NCBI RefSeq assembly: GCF_030867145.1
Contig: NC_134415.1
Coordinates: 72,321,300 to 72,385,299 of the forward strand
Length of the DNA: 64,000 nucleotides
Reading direction: 5' to 3'
From: Opisthocomus hoazin
Lineage: Eukaryota; Chordata; Aves; Opisthocomiformes; Opisthocomidae
Below the pieces are notes generated by a model. It had not been told where the DNA came from. It searched no databases and was given only the letters and a program-made list of their open reading frames with translations. The number at the start of each line of letters is the position of its first letter. Positions within the stretch are counted from its first letter, which is position 1. The translations under genes were made by a program, and so were the position numbers. Shown in pieces: positions 13,094-26,199 of the stretch.

Positions 13094-13439
13094 ACAGAAA
13101 ATCACTATTGGATGGTGCAGAAATCAGACATTCACTATCTGTGGTAGAGATGCACCTGAACTGACTTAGTGATGAATGGGTGAAGTTTGGCATGATTGGT
13201 CAGCCCAATATCTTCTGCAGCTGTTTCCTCAGAAGTCTCAGAACACTTGATGGCAAAGAAAAAACTTGGCTACTCCTAGAGATACCAGCTCTTATTAGGA
13301 AGCTCTAACCAACTTCTGTTTTTTGCAGACCCTCCCAGACAAATATGAAGCTGGTTGGACTGATCTGTATCACGGTCCTCAGCGGTTCTGGTGCTGGGAA
13401 GGAAGATCAGCTTGGGAAGTGTGCTATGCAGAGAGCAGG

Positions 13440-13760
13440 CCACTTCTGGACCTAAAATGTCTCTAGTTAAAAAGCCATCCTTCTTGGAGCACATGGTGTA
13501 TGAAAGCAGGATGAGAAAACTATGTTTGTTTAGTCTTGAGAAGACTAAGGGAAATCTTACTGCTGTCTTTAACCACCTAATGAGGGTGTGTAGAAAAAAA
13601 GGAGGCAGGCTATTCTTGAAGTCGGCAATGAAAGGACAAGAGACAAAGGGCACAAGTTACATATGGGAAATTCTGAGTGTGTATTAGAAAGAACACCAGA
13701 GCGAGTGTAACACTGGAGCAGGTTTCTCAGGAAGGCTGTGAAATCTTGCCCTGAACAATC
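13440..13760 (+). mobile_element. Old CR1 LINE fragment (reverse transcriptase C-terminal region)
   Basis: The plus-strand frame over this stretch contains RMRKLCLFSLEKTKGNL followed by TAVFNHLM. This corresponds to the conserved CR1 segment seen intact in the 41-kb copy of this same window ([19 protein letters not shown] then INAYKYLKG). Downstream bases keep CR1-like wording (AAGGACAAGAGACAAAGGGCAC, then ACTGGAGCAGGTTTCTCAGGA) but with many substitutions and small indels, so the copy is ancient and inactive. Neither end of the element is preserved. Confidence 0.65.
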
Positions 13761-14100
13761 TGCTGTAAGCGGCCTGTACTCTGAGATATCTCCAGAGGGG
13801 AAGAACCAAATGCAGAAATGTTTACTTTATATGTAGCAGATGACAGTTCCGCCAAATTGCCATGATTTGAAGGAGATCTCTGTCAGTGCTATTAAAATAT
13901 TGCATTGGATAGAACATTATTGAAAATTATGAGTTTAATGGTTTTATTTCACCAGTAATATTAGTGGGATTGTTTTCACAGGAGTCATCTGAGTAAATAA
14001 CAGTATCTAAATTCCAAAAGAAACCCACCAATTTTTGCTCAGGTGAAAAATGGAAGGACATTACTAACTGTTTTCTTGACCAGGTACATACATGTGGATT

Positions 14101-14131
14101 GTGTGTGTGTGTGTATGGAGAGAGAGAAAAA
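14101..14131. repeat. (GT)n/(AG)n compound microsatellite
   Basis: Seven GT units (14101-14114) are followed by TATGG and then an AG-rich run. Ordinary short simple sequence. Confidence 0.7.
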
Positions 14132-15580
14132 GAGGGAAGAACAAAACAATTGGAGAAGCAAGAAGCAAAATTTAAAATGGTGAGAGAAGTCTCATCCTAG
14201 CAGTGTAAGAGTACTTGAAAAGAAAGCTATAAAGTCAGGACACTAGCAGAAGAATCTTTGGGACTGTGAACAGGTAAACCTTCTGGTAGTTTATTTCTTC
14301 TTGTATTCAAGATAGCATCATGATTGCATTCAAATTAATAGGATATCATGAAAAATACTTGATTTCATCAATTCAGAGTTCCCTGAATTAGAACTACTGG
14401 CTAGATCTTTATGTGTAGTTAGGGAGGAAATAATAATAATGTGTATTTATTAGAACTGAGAAAAAATATCTCCATACCTAAATTGTGCAACCAGCTGGAT
14501 CCTCTGATTCAGCTTGGACAAGTGAATCCTGTAATTTTTATTCAAACTCTCTAGTTTTAAGATTCTCTCAGTATTTTTCTAGAAAGTGTTTCTTTTAGCA
14601 ACACTCACAAAAGCAGTTGTGAAGCAATGGCCTAGATTATTCATCTGCTTTGGCAGGCAGATATGAGCTGCTGAATTCCAGCTGCAGAGGGAAAAATGTA
14701 AGTTGCCAAAAACATTAACGTGTCTTTATGGCCAAAAAAATCATTAAATTTGTTTTAGATGAATGCTTGCTTTCCTTTCTCTCTCTGCTTCTTGAGCTAA
14801 TGCTCTTAAGCTGGGAGAGAAAGGTAGCATGAGAGTGACTGTGGAAAAAAAGCAATAATATTCCTTTTCTTATTTCTGACTCACAGTACAAATCAGGCAA
14901 TTCTGGCAACTATTGTTCTACTATTCTTCTAAAATCATGAGATTTTGGCTTAACAAGTATTCCTGTAAACTTGCAGAATTGTGCCTTAATTAAGTATTTA
15001 TTTAATTTCAAATATGAGAAGTTTCACAAGCAAAAAATCTTTTCTAGACCAGGGGTTTCGGTAGATTTTTGCAGGTTTTCTTCCTCAGCTCAAAATCCTT
15101 CCTATATTTAGCACAACCTTAGCAACAAGGGAGCCACCTGAATTATAAGAAGACTGATATCAGTATACCTTGTTCTTTCAAGTGGTGAAATCTTCTGCCC
15201 TCCAAGTTTTCCATTTCAAAGCAGAATTAGTAGTAAAATCCTTTACACCTGAAGGATTCTACCTGATGATTAAGCGAAGCAGGTTTCCACCCCCTGTCAT
15301 ACAAAAGAAGAGCTCCTACATTCATTTACTGGCTGCTATATTGAACTTCAAATGTAAGAAAGAAGTCTCAGTGGTACTGGTGCATAAAAGATATTTCTCT
15401 GAGAGAACATTACTCTTATGTCCATAACCATCCATTCTTTGCAAGACTACAGGTCTTTTCTAAATGTTGTGATAATTTCAATTTTAAAATAAAACAAAAT
15501 ATAAAATATAGACAATGAGTCATATCTAAGCAGGCCAACAGGATAATGGAATAGTTCTCATCTAAGCTCCCTCTCCCTTT

Positions 15581-15650
15581 CCCATGGAAGGTTGATCTTT
15601 CAAGGTCCCTTCCAGCCTGGGCTATTCTGTGATTCTGTGATTCTGTGACT
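15581..15650 (+). mobile_element. CR1 LINE 3' end with octamer tail
   Basis: The end signature is clear: GATCTTTCAAGGTCCCTTCC, then AGCCTGGGCT, then three exact ATTCTGTG octamers (15624-15647). The octamer run is the diagnostic 3' terminus of CR1. Only about 70 bases are recognisable, consistent with strong 5' truncation. It is in plus orientation and better preserved than the copy at 8291. Confidence 0.88.
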
Positions 15651-16330
15651 TTCAGTCATCCCTTAAAAACTGCAGAGACGCTCTTTTCACACTGAGGTCA
15701 AATGCAAAATTCCTATTGACTTCAAAAGCAACAGGGCAAGGTATGAAGTTAAAAAAATAAATTTCCAGACAGAATAGGGTATAAATTTAAGTAATGTTTT
15801 GGAACTTCTACAATTGTAACTTAAGCCTCGAAAACAACTAATTCCCTCTGAAAGTCGCTGTAGTTGAACATGAAAATTCTTGGTTTAGTATAGCAAGCTG
15901 ACGTCGCACAAGCGTAAGTAAGAACTTGTGCATCAAAGAAACAAAACCCTTGCAGGTTTTCAGTTCTAGAACAGGAAAGAAAAACAGGACAATCAGCTTT
16001 AATGAAGGGAATTATGAATTAAAGTTTGTTTTGATACACTTTGTTTTTTATTTGTAACTGATTCTTTGACCCATAAAATTACATAAAGAATATATTGACC
16101 ACTTTGTTTCAGAATGATATGCAAAAGTTGATGCTATTAATAATTTGTTTCAATGTTAAGAATATCATAGTCCTGAATCCAGATACTCCTTCATTTTCCT
16201 TTTTTCTTTCCAGCTGCATGATAAAAAAAGAAAGTATCAGTGGAGAGAAATAGATATGAATGAATTATCCTACCTCTCCTTACAAGTGAAAGCAAATGTC
16301 GTAGCACCAACCTGAATTTATCAGAAGTAG

Positions 16331-16390
16331 GAGCATAGAATTTACGATACTGAAAGAGACAATATGTTCATCGAGTCTTACAAAGTATGT
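16331..16390 (-). mobile_element. Possible degenerate CR1 3' end
   Basis: The plus strand reads GAGCATAGAATTTACGATAC, then TGAAAGAGACAATATGTTCA, then TCGAGTCTTACAAAG. This resembles the reverse complement of a CR1 end (ATAGAATCA octamer, GGAAAAGACC core, TCATCGAGTCCAAC). Matches are partial, so the call is tentative. Confidence 0.35.
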
Positions 16391-19300
16391 CTGGTGGAGT
16401 CCAGTAACTGAAACATTACAGCAAGCGGAATGTAGAGACATGGAATATTCAAATAGATAATGTTTTCCTTAATGCTATCTGTGCAGGTTTTTGGTTTTTT
16501 GCCTTTTTTTTTTATGATTTCTGGTGCTTGGAGATTGCCACTTAATATATTACAATAATCAGATGCTGAAGAAGCCAGCTGCTTTCACAAGCAGCAGCCA
16601 TAGCAACCAACCTCTTCCTGGGTTGGGAGCTAATTCCACAATTTAGAAGCAATTTTGTGGGTTTTTTCCTGCATTGTAAAGCCAGTTGAGCCATTCAGCA
16701 AAATCTTAAACTTCAGGAATATACATTTGGCTACGTTACAGCAGTTCATATGAAAAGAAAATTCTGTATCTTCAGCATGACTAAGGTTGCAATACCTACA
16801 TATGAGGAAACTGGGGTTTTGTTTTTTGGTTTGTTTGGGGTTTTTTTTCTCATTACAATGATATCACCCGATAGTATAATTTAGCAGTGACAGTCTGCTG
16901 GTGTGCTTCTAGATCTAGTCTTGCAAAGTTTGAAAATGGGATCTGGTTAAGATTATTATCAAGACTGCATAGAAGACATTAGCAAGGCAAGTTCAGCTCT
17001 GGAATCCATGCAATTATTGTCCACTCCAGTGAAAATGAAAAGTGTTCAATCCAAGGTTGGTTTTGATTCCTAGCATTTCATGTAGTAGATGTCTAAGATG
17101 ATGTTCAAGACAATAGTATCATTGCTTTTTTAAATATCAGTAGTCAAAGAACATGTCATGACAATCCTCCACTTAATATTACATTACCCAGTTCATAGCT
17201 GTTCGAGGAATCTTCTACATGTGGAGAAAATCACTTGTTTTCCCTCAAAATCTTGGTGTAATTAAATTGTTTTTCTGCTAAGCTTCAGACAGCTCAGATA
17301 TGCCTTGGGGAAAGAGGAATTAAAAGAAAAAAAAAAAGAGGTGACTTTCCATGTTATTGCTTTGGAAAGTCTCCTGCTGAAGAAAAATGTACAACAGGTA
17401 AATTTATCTCAAAGACAACGGTACTGAAAATCTCAAAGCTATTGATGAATTTGAGTCAAATGCCCACTGTGAAGATGCAGGTTCATGACTCCAGAATAGA
17501 AGCTTTCTCTGACCATTTATTATATCGTGTTCTGAGGCAGGAAGGCAGTGCTCTTTCTTACTCATTTACTTACATTGGCTCTATATGAACTGAAAATTTG
17601 CCTAGATATTTGAGTCTGGAAACAGGATCACCGAACCTCACAATTGCAAAATATTTCTTTTAATCTTCGTTTCTTAGTTTTAGTTAGGTTTGTAAGCCTA
17701 GCAAATAATTTGCACAATATTTTAGCCCAATTTCTGGTGAGTTATTATCACAGAGGGCAAGCCAAATCCAGACTTTTACTCTAGTAAGTCATAAGCAAAG
17801 GTCTCTGGTTCATATCAAGATGACTGGAATGATTATATCTATGATATCCCTGCTTTACTCAAACAATTACTTTAATAAGTGCCTGCAATGCAGTATACAC
17901 TAATTTAATTGAAAGAGAATATGAATCAAACAGAACATTGTCACAGGATAATAGTCTCTTGCTTCTACATAAATGCTAAGGCATTGGAATAAATAGTAAA
18001 GGCACATTGAAATGTTTATTGTCAAAGAAGAGATGCTTCTTGCTATGTGCTACTTGTTACTTGGCTATTGCGCCAATACTTTTACGTAAATCTGAAACTT
18101 GAGCTGCATCTAGGATAATCTGGAGCTTGCAAAGTAAGGAGTTTAACCCTACTATTGCCCCACAACATTTGTCTGGAGTGAACTCCAAGTTCTTATTTTT
18201 CAAAAAAACTGTTTCCCATTTTTCCATGATATTCTCCACTTACAGAAATGACTCACTTGGGCCTTTACTATCTGGCAAATGTGGTCACAGCCTCATCTCA
18301 CAGAATCTGAGCTTACATGACTCTGGCAGATTTATTGAAATTTTCTATGGAAGACATTACCATAATTTGATCTTTTCCCTAAATAACTCTCTTTAAATCT
18401 CAAAATTATTTTGTCATTATTTCTACTATGTTAGCTGTATTTGATTCAGGTTCTTCTTTGCTGTGTCCAAATATATAGTGGGAAGATAACTGCTGCTTAA
18501 AGTTTATGTAACAATAAATGGTAGGCCAACTGAACAGTTGACAGGAGGATTTTTGGTCGTTTTTTTTTCACTTTCTAATCATTTCCCAGGATATGAAAGT
18601 ATCATGCAACTGCCCTCATAAAATTCTCGTGTTCCACCATAAAATGGATTATTTTTCTGGGCCACATGCTGAGATTTTTGGAACCCTACTCTCAAGATAG
18701 TTAGATAGCTTCTGATTTCCAGCCTGAATTGATGCCTCACCGATGTATGCTGATTTGTTTTATGCCAGTTCTGTCTTACGTTGTAAATTGCTCTTACTTC
18801 TTTCTCATATTTGCCCATATTTGCCCTACAAGAGAACAATCATCTCTCTTCTCAGCCTCATGACTTTAATGGCATATATTCTTAATTTATACCTAGAAAA
18901 TAAAGATCTCTTGTAAACTCTTTCAGGAATTTTGCCATTATTTTAACAGCAGTACAGAGTTTTCTATCGTGAAGGTGTATCATACCTGTAAAACCTTTTA
19001 AAACATCTTCCTCAAAGGAGTTTGACTCATATTGTTTCTTTTGTCTCTTTTTGTCCTGCTTATTTCTCTGCAGTCTCCCGTGGCTTCAACGTTCCCTGGC
19101 ATCCCCTCTTACCTGCCTGTATTTCTACCTTTCTGTCAGTGCATACCCTAGAGCATCTGTGCTCCGCCATATTCATATAATATTTAGGCTCATGTCAAGA
19201 AGTGGTAACGGGAAGTTACAATGAAACAAGCACAGTTAGTTCAGTGAATAGCCTAACTCTCATTACAAGGATATTTTTTAAGAACCACAATAACAGTGCA

Positions 19301-21759
19301 ACCAGTTAACTCTGGGTGTTCTCCCTGTAGATGGATGGTACACACGGGAAAGCGCAGGGGTGAATGAGGACAATCAGACTGATAACTAATGAGAGGTGAC
19401 ATTATAGGCCTAAATTCTTTGCAGAATTAGACTTGCTATACAGATGGTGTTATTCTGCACCTGCTCAGCTTGCAGGTACACACTAGCTCCTAATTACTCC
19501 TCACAGAAAATTCCTTCCAGGCTGTTCTCCTAAGGAAGACTTTCAAAGACACTTCCAGTGGGACTTTAACATGTAAATCCCTTGACTGTTCTTGAAAATT
19601 CAAAACAGAATATGTGGGAAGCAGCTTTGGAGTAAAAATCTTCTAGAAGAGAAAGTTTGTAAAAATCTCTTCTTTTATTTGTGATTATTCTTCCATACTC
19701 TAACAGATTTGTGTAACTACTTGATATCAATATGTGAAATGCATAAGTTCCTTGTATTTTATTTTACTTTATTTTTTAGTTTTTCTTTATTCATGCTTTT
19801 TGAAATGCATCTTATTCTTTATGGTAATATGTCACTTTAAAATTCAGAATCATTAGGAGTCATTTAATGGGACTATCATATTCTCTGAGTACAAGGGACG
19901 AAACAAATGACAAAACAATGGCTAAAATACTAAGACCTGATATGCAAAAATCAGCGTGTAGAATACAAGTAACAAGAATAATCTTGGTAGGATTACTGTT
20001 CTGATAGAGGATATTGTACGTGAAAGAGCTGAATTTTAGAAATTGAGATAAACAAAGATACTTCACCACTTAAAATCTAAAGCAATACAGAGTAATTAAA
20101 ATACTGGTTTCCTACTCTAAGTAGAGAAAAGCAGTTCCTGACACTGCACCAGTTTTCCATTCTCGCAGCTTATCAGCCATCTGCTGAATTGATTCTTTAT
20201 GCTTTGGGTGATGCCTAGCCAGGGAACAGAAAAAGGCTGCAGTACAGTTGCAACAATGTCATTCTACCTTCTCCTCTACTCCCTCATTTCTTGTAAATGT
20301 CCCGGGGAGCAAACTGACCATGCACTTTGCAGTATGCCAACACATCTGCAAAGGAATGTAGTTCCGGCTAAGTTCACTACAGATGTGCAGAAGTAACCCC
20401 ATGGAACTCTTTGAAAAATATGGATTAGCTTCTCATCTCAGCTTCACTGATAAAATGTGACAGCAACTCAGTTATCACCACAAGATCTAAGCTAGTCAAC
20501 ATCGCTGTGATATATATCTCTGGTCTGGATTCTTGCTGTCCAAGAGTGCACTATTACCTCTTGTTATCACCAAATCTGGCCCCAAAATATTGTTGGAAAG
20601 CCTTTGGTTACAACTTTAGTCTCTTTGTGTGTGAAGAAATGTGAAGTAAATAAAGTAGGCAAAGTGAAGTTAAAAATATAATAAAAAAGGTTATTTTCCT
20701 CCTTCCTCCATGCACACAGTAGGTTACAAAAACCCGAAGATTTCTGACTTACTGTCAGCTCCTTCAAACATTAGTGTTATTCAATTAAAATATATTGAGC
20801 AATAAAAAATGCATGGTATACACATGACATATACAATAAAAGTAACTAAATAGACTAATTGGAAACTTAGCTGTTACAGTGACAAATGGCTCCATCGCTT
20901 GCCTTTAATTCATAGATCATTATATATCAATAGAGACTAATTTGTAAAATGCCTCAATAGCTTTGATTGACACTAACTGACTGGCTAGCTGTAGCTGCCT
21001 GAATGATAGACATCTGCAACAGTCGCAAGGGTAAAAAGATCAGTATTATGCAACTTCTGATATAGCTCGCTTGCATGTTTGAGTCTGTGAAGAATAATAA
21101 GTTACAGCCATGGAACTTGATGTGGATTAGCATTCTTTTCCCAACTCACAAGTTATTGGAGGGATTCATTTTTGTCAGAAATATTTAACCTCATTATAAT
21201 TAAAGACTTTATCTTCAAACACAGGTTCTTCAATTAATGTTTTTGGTTTGTCAATGTAATTATTGCAATTGGTTTACTATGCAAATTCTTTCACTTTCTG
21301 AATTCATCTCACACAGAGATTGTTAAACCAATGTTATACTGACTGTGCCAAGCTCTTCTTTTCTTCAAAAAATAAAAAAAAGTATAATCAAAAATTATCC
21401 ACAGAGGACTGTTTTAAGATAGTGTCTGACAGACAAGAGCGTGGGACCAAAACTTACTGCACTTTAACTGGTGGATAAAAAAAGCTAAGCGGATAGGATA
21501 TTTCTGCCGTCATCACCAGTTGCTTTACTGAAAGAACTGAGATCCACCCACCAGGCTCCCACACCCAAGATCTTTGGGGTTCCATTACAACACCCAAAGC
21601 TTTCACAGCCAGGTGTGAGAAACGCCCTGAACATACCATGCCAGATGGAGACAACTAAGTGCAAATGCCAGCTTCACATTATGAGCTAGCACCCAAATAC
21701 CACCACTCTTTCCCTCACGTCTTTTTATGTCCTTTCTCTTTTTCTGATTTTTTTTCTTT
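16391..21759. other. AT-rich unique sequence, no gene recognised
   Basis: No exon, RNA gene or clear transposon was recognised. The stretch from about 20900 to 21300 has no simple repeats and many TAAT/ATTG words, again in the style of conserved non-coding DNA. Open frames here are all below 90 codons and have no recognisable domains. Confidence 0.55.
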
Positions 21760-21769
21760 TGGTCTTCTC

Positions 21770-21778
21770 TATAAAAAA
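21770..21778 (+). promoter_or_regulatory. TATA-box-like element
   Basis: TATAAAAAA follows a 40-base pyrimidine-rich run and is followed about 30 bases on by GCTTCATCTCACAGAGG, a plausible initiation zone. The downstream few hundred bases (to about 22340) are less AT-rich than their surroundings. In AT-rich DNA such a match is expected by chance, so confidence is low. No coding exon is visible downstream. Confidence 0.2.
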
Positions 21779-21859
21779 GGAGAGCCTGGTTTTGCCAACC
21801 ACAGCTTCATCTCACAGAGGCTGAGAAAGAAATGTTTTAAAACAAACTTCTGCTCATAG

Positions 21860-24800
21860 AGGATTTCCCAGCCCCACACAGAGACTATCTGGTGCACAGA
21901 TTCTTCATCCTGTTCTGGCTGACAGGAGTAACCTCTTCAGGCAGCACATCCGTGAGCAGAAAAGTATGTGTGTCTCTGGTGGGGTGACTGGATGTCGTGG
22001 ATTACCTAAGGCAGCCTCTCAGCTCTTTCTGTATCCAAGTGTGCTAATGATTTTGAGGAATCTTCATCTTTTAGAAAGTTCACATAATATTTCTGAAGGG
22101 CAGGTGAGAGGAGTATGACCTCTGTCCAGACCGCAGTATCCATTTCTTATTGTGGGCAAAGAAACTTACCCATTCTCAAGCACCTTGCAAAAAAACAATT
22201 AGGGAAGGGTAACGCCAACCCAAGCCTTGAGTCCTGCACTGGGTCATGTGTGCCCAAAGGAGGAGTGTGCCCTCTTCAGGTTAGCCAAAAGGAGAGCACG
22301 GCCTTCATAATACTTAAAAAGTTGTTCAACTCTAGTCCGTAATTCAAAAGTGAAGCTCAGAAGCAGAAGCTGCATTTTCCTTTCTTTTTCTGCTTTTTAT
22401 CTTCTTTTTGACAGTCTTTATCTTCTTTCGTTCCGAAAGACACAGACTGCAACAACAGCATGTGTCTAAACCACTTCTACTTTTTTTTCTCTATCCCAAA
22501 TGGACAGCTACTGCTATCTAAAAGCTGTGATATAACAAGTCTATTTCTACAAGCTTTAGAGCAAAAGCAGAGAGTAATAGAAAAAAATGCAGTTTTAAAT
22601 TGGCCTTGTTTAGTTCCTTATATGTCATAAAGTTTAACTTTTTTCTCTTTCAATTTCTGTATCTTTAATAAAAGTTAGAAAGATTTTGGATAGCATTTAT
22701 TATCATGGTACTCAAATTCTGAACTTTACTTAGCTGTTCATGGTATTACAAAATAACGAGGTTGTAAGAACAACTTTGTAAAGCCCAGCCAACCTATTCC
22801 ATCTGAATTAATGCAGCACTACTACATTTTTTAGGTTTTCTATTAACACCTGTCATTGTACTATCCAAGCTCCTAAACAGTCTTTTCAGAAAGAGAATGC
22901 CGTTAAATTACTTTAATAACATGCTGGATATAAATTAACCTTATAAAATGGGTATTTTAAGGTTTTCAAATAGTAGTGCCCTCTTTGCTTGCAGAATCCT
23001 GCTAATACATGTCTTCCCTTATCTCTTCCTTGTAAGATTTAGAATTAACTCCTCTCTTAAAAAAATACATTGATTTCAATCCCCCTGTCTTCATCTCTTT
23101 GTCCACGACAGGGGAAAGGGTTTAGCTTAGCTAGATGCATGTGTATCTTGTTCACACATCAACTTTTTATCTCCAGAACTGATTTTCAGAAAGTAAAATG
23201 CTGATTTTAGGAAAGTTTCATTATTTGAAGCCATGTACCTAACATAATTCAAAATTAGTTGTGCTCAGAAAGAATAACCACCGAAAGCATTTGCAAAGAG
23301 GGATATACTCTGGAAAGAATGGAGGCATTTCCTTTCATAAACATTATTTGACATTCAGTTAACTGTTCACTGTTTGGGTTTTCTTGTGGTGTATTTGGTC
23401 TCAAAAAGTTAAATTCTAATGGGAAACATTCCCCTCTGAAGATGACCGACAGCAGCTGCTCCCAGCAGTATAGCAGTGGCTCCAAGGCAAGTTCTTGCCC
23501 AGCTGGTCTCAAGGGGAAGAAAATCTCAAGATAAGATTGATGTAACCTGGATATTTCCGATGGCTTTTAAAATGAGAAAGACAAGTTTTAGTCATTTTTT
23601 TCTGCAGTTAGATGAATATTAAAGTACCTGATGCAAAATAGCCTGTTATATAGGCATGAAAACGCAAAACTTCCCATATTATCCCTGAACTGAGATATCC
23701 TTGTTTGGACTTTCTTGCTTAAATCACCAAAGACTGGCATTTAAAGTAAATCTTTACCTCTTACATCCTGGGAGAGTCTCTCAAGCATTGCACTTCTGGG
23801 AAAAAGATGGCAATCAATCACAACTGCTTTTTCAGCCCTTCATTTACTTGTCTTCTATGTAAATTAACAAAGCATTACCCTGCTGTTAACAATGAACACA
23901 ATTAATAATAAGTATTTATTATTATTTTACCTGAATTGAATTTATTTTCTTTTGCATTTTGACTTAATGAAATCTAAATTTAATTTCTTGCATTCATTTT
24001 CTGTACAGCTGAAGACGAAAAAACCTCTTATTCCCCAACTCCCACTTTACCATCCCAACCTTCCCTTTGCCATCCTAACAGAGCAAGCCAGTAAGCATAT
24101 AGAAAGGAAGATATTGATGGGAGTGTAATCATTAAGAGAGCAATCGGATTTAAAATAAGTATGCTCTAATTTAACATCATCCATCTTTCTGGATTTCCAT
24201 TTATGGGAACGAATTTTATAGAAGAATTTAAAGCATGAACTCAAAAATGCTCATTCTGTAACATAGCTAGCAGTAAACATCCATACATTTATCACATAAG
24301 TATTTACAGGAGTAAAGTGGCTCTTCTGAGGGCAATAAGAAGACAGGGAGAATACCTTAGTAAAAGCTATCAATACTGTCTGAACATGCTTAAGTGCTAG
24401 AATAACAGAAAACCTGAAAGTTTACCAAACATTTGCATGAAAGGAGGAACACTAGTCAGAGATAGGAAGCATTAAAAAAGTGAATGAATACATTTCATCA
24501 TCTGAAGACTGGTTATTCGTAACGTTCTCAGGAGACGTAGCAGGAGAAGTATTATGTATCCAGACTTTAGCTCTCAGAAGCATCAAGACTTGAAACTCGA
24601 AGAAGTGCTGGAAAAAAATGTAAAGGTTTCTCAATGTCAGATAAATTACTGTGCTGGGCCATGATGTTTAGTAACAATGGTTCCTAAAGCTTGGAAGGTT
24701 TTAAAGTCAATGTTGCAGCTATGTAGAACACTAAGATTTTAATAGCCAACAGGATGTTGCTTCTCTGAAAGAACAAATTAGAAAGAAATATTTTTCACAT

Positions 24801-26199
24801 CTTTTACCTACTGAGGCAGCAAAACCCTGGTTAAAACTCAAATTTAGCAAATAAGGTAGAGAGGTGTGGTGCAATAGGTATTGCAAGGCTACTTTTTGGA
24901 AAAAGAACACCAGCTATTCACACAACAATGCTGGCCTGGTGTCTAACACACCATCTTCCCCTGTCCTAATAGGAAAATGGGTGCCCCATTACTTTATGAT
25001 CTCATGTCCACAGAACCACCGGAGAAAATTGAGGCAGCATTATTTGGTGATTATTCCTCCTGGGAAAGAGTAAGGGCTAGGGGAAAGGGAAGGGCTTGGG
25101 AAAAAAGGGAGAGAAGCTGCTTTCTCGAGTGACAACAGGAGGCTGCAGTCTTTAGAGGGAGGAAGAAGGGGTGGGAGCAGCTTTTGAGAGAAGCTTCTTG
25201 TGCTGGAGAGGCTGTGCTTCTTGTCAGGGACCCCGAAACCCTGGGCTTGGCCATAGCTAACCTAAGGAAGCAGCAACATCAGTAGGCAAAACCACCCAAG
25301 ACTGGAAATGAACGTCAGGAAATTTCCATTGTAAGAAAATCAGAGAATTAAATACATACTGCAAATAACCCGATAATACTGAGACTTCTTGTGACAAGAA
25401 GTTTCCATAGTAAAGGTAGGAGTACATGCTCAACAGCTTATGAGAGTGAAATACAGAAGGTGACATGGGTGCTGTATGGACTGAGAGCCAAAGGCTAAAT
25501 CCAAACCAAGAGCTGAAGAATAGAAAGAGTAAATGTACGTTTTCATATGCTTACACATCTTCATTATAGCTGATCCAAAAAAGCTTTCACTAGATGCTGA
25601 AATAGTTGCATTACTTCTCCATGCCTCTCATGATCAGGGGAGGTTGAACCCAGAAATCTGATTTGACACAGATAAAAAGCAAACCCATAGCTTTGTCCCA
25701 CACTGATCTGTCAACATACAAGATCAAATTTAAGCCCTGTGGAAATGAGAGAGTTGTGTATTTCTTAGTTTAATTACTTGAAAGCATACTTGAAACTCAA
25801 ATAAGCATATTCTACTCCACCTGAAGATCATAGCTTTCGTACACAGTCACATTTCATTTCAGTTTCATAAATTTGAGGAATATATTCTTTTGACACATCA
25901 TTTAATTTTTCAGCAGAAAACAGGGATTAGAAAGAAGTAGCACTCCACTGAGAAAAATCAGGCTGTATGAATCAATACTATGCCATAAACTAATGCTATC
26001 CGTTTGTACAGACTAGTGCCACCTAATGTTGTAACGGGCTCCATGGAACTTACATGTAAAAGTTCTCTTTAACGACTGCTGTGTGACAACTGTATATATT
26101 CATATAAGGGTTGTAGAGCCCTAGATCGAAGTGAACAAATGTCTCAAACATCACTCTCGAGAGACAGAGACGCTTGAATTAAGCAAACTCCTAAATCAG
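21860..26199. other. AT-rich unique sequence, no gene recognised
   Basis: Nothing identifiable apart from simple-sequence tendencies: a pyrimidine-rich stretch at 22377-22440, an ATT-rich stretch at 23900-23960 and a purine-rich stretch at 25060-25180. All open frames are under 90 codons. Confidence 0.6.

Noticed and set aside
13391..13687. 98-codon plus-strand frame as a host gene
   Set aside because: Its central part matches CR1 reverse transcriptase, so it is a transposon relic.
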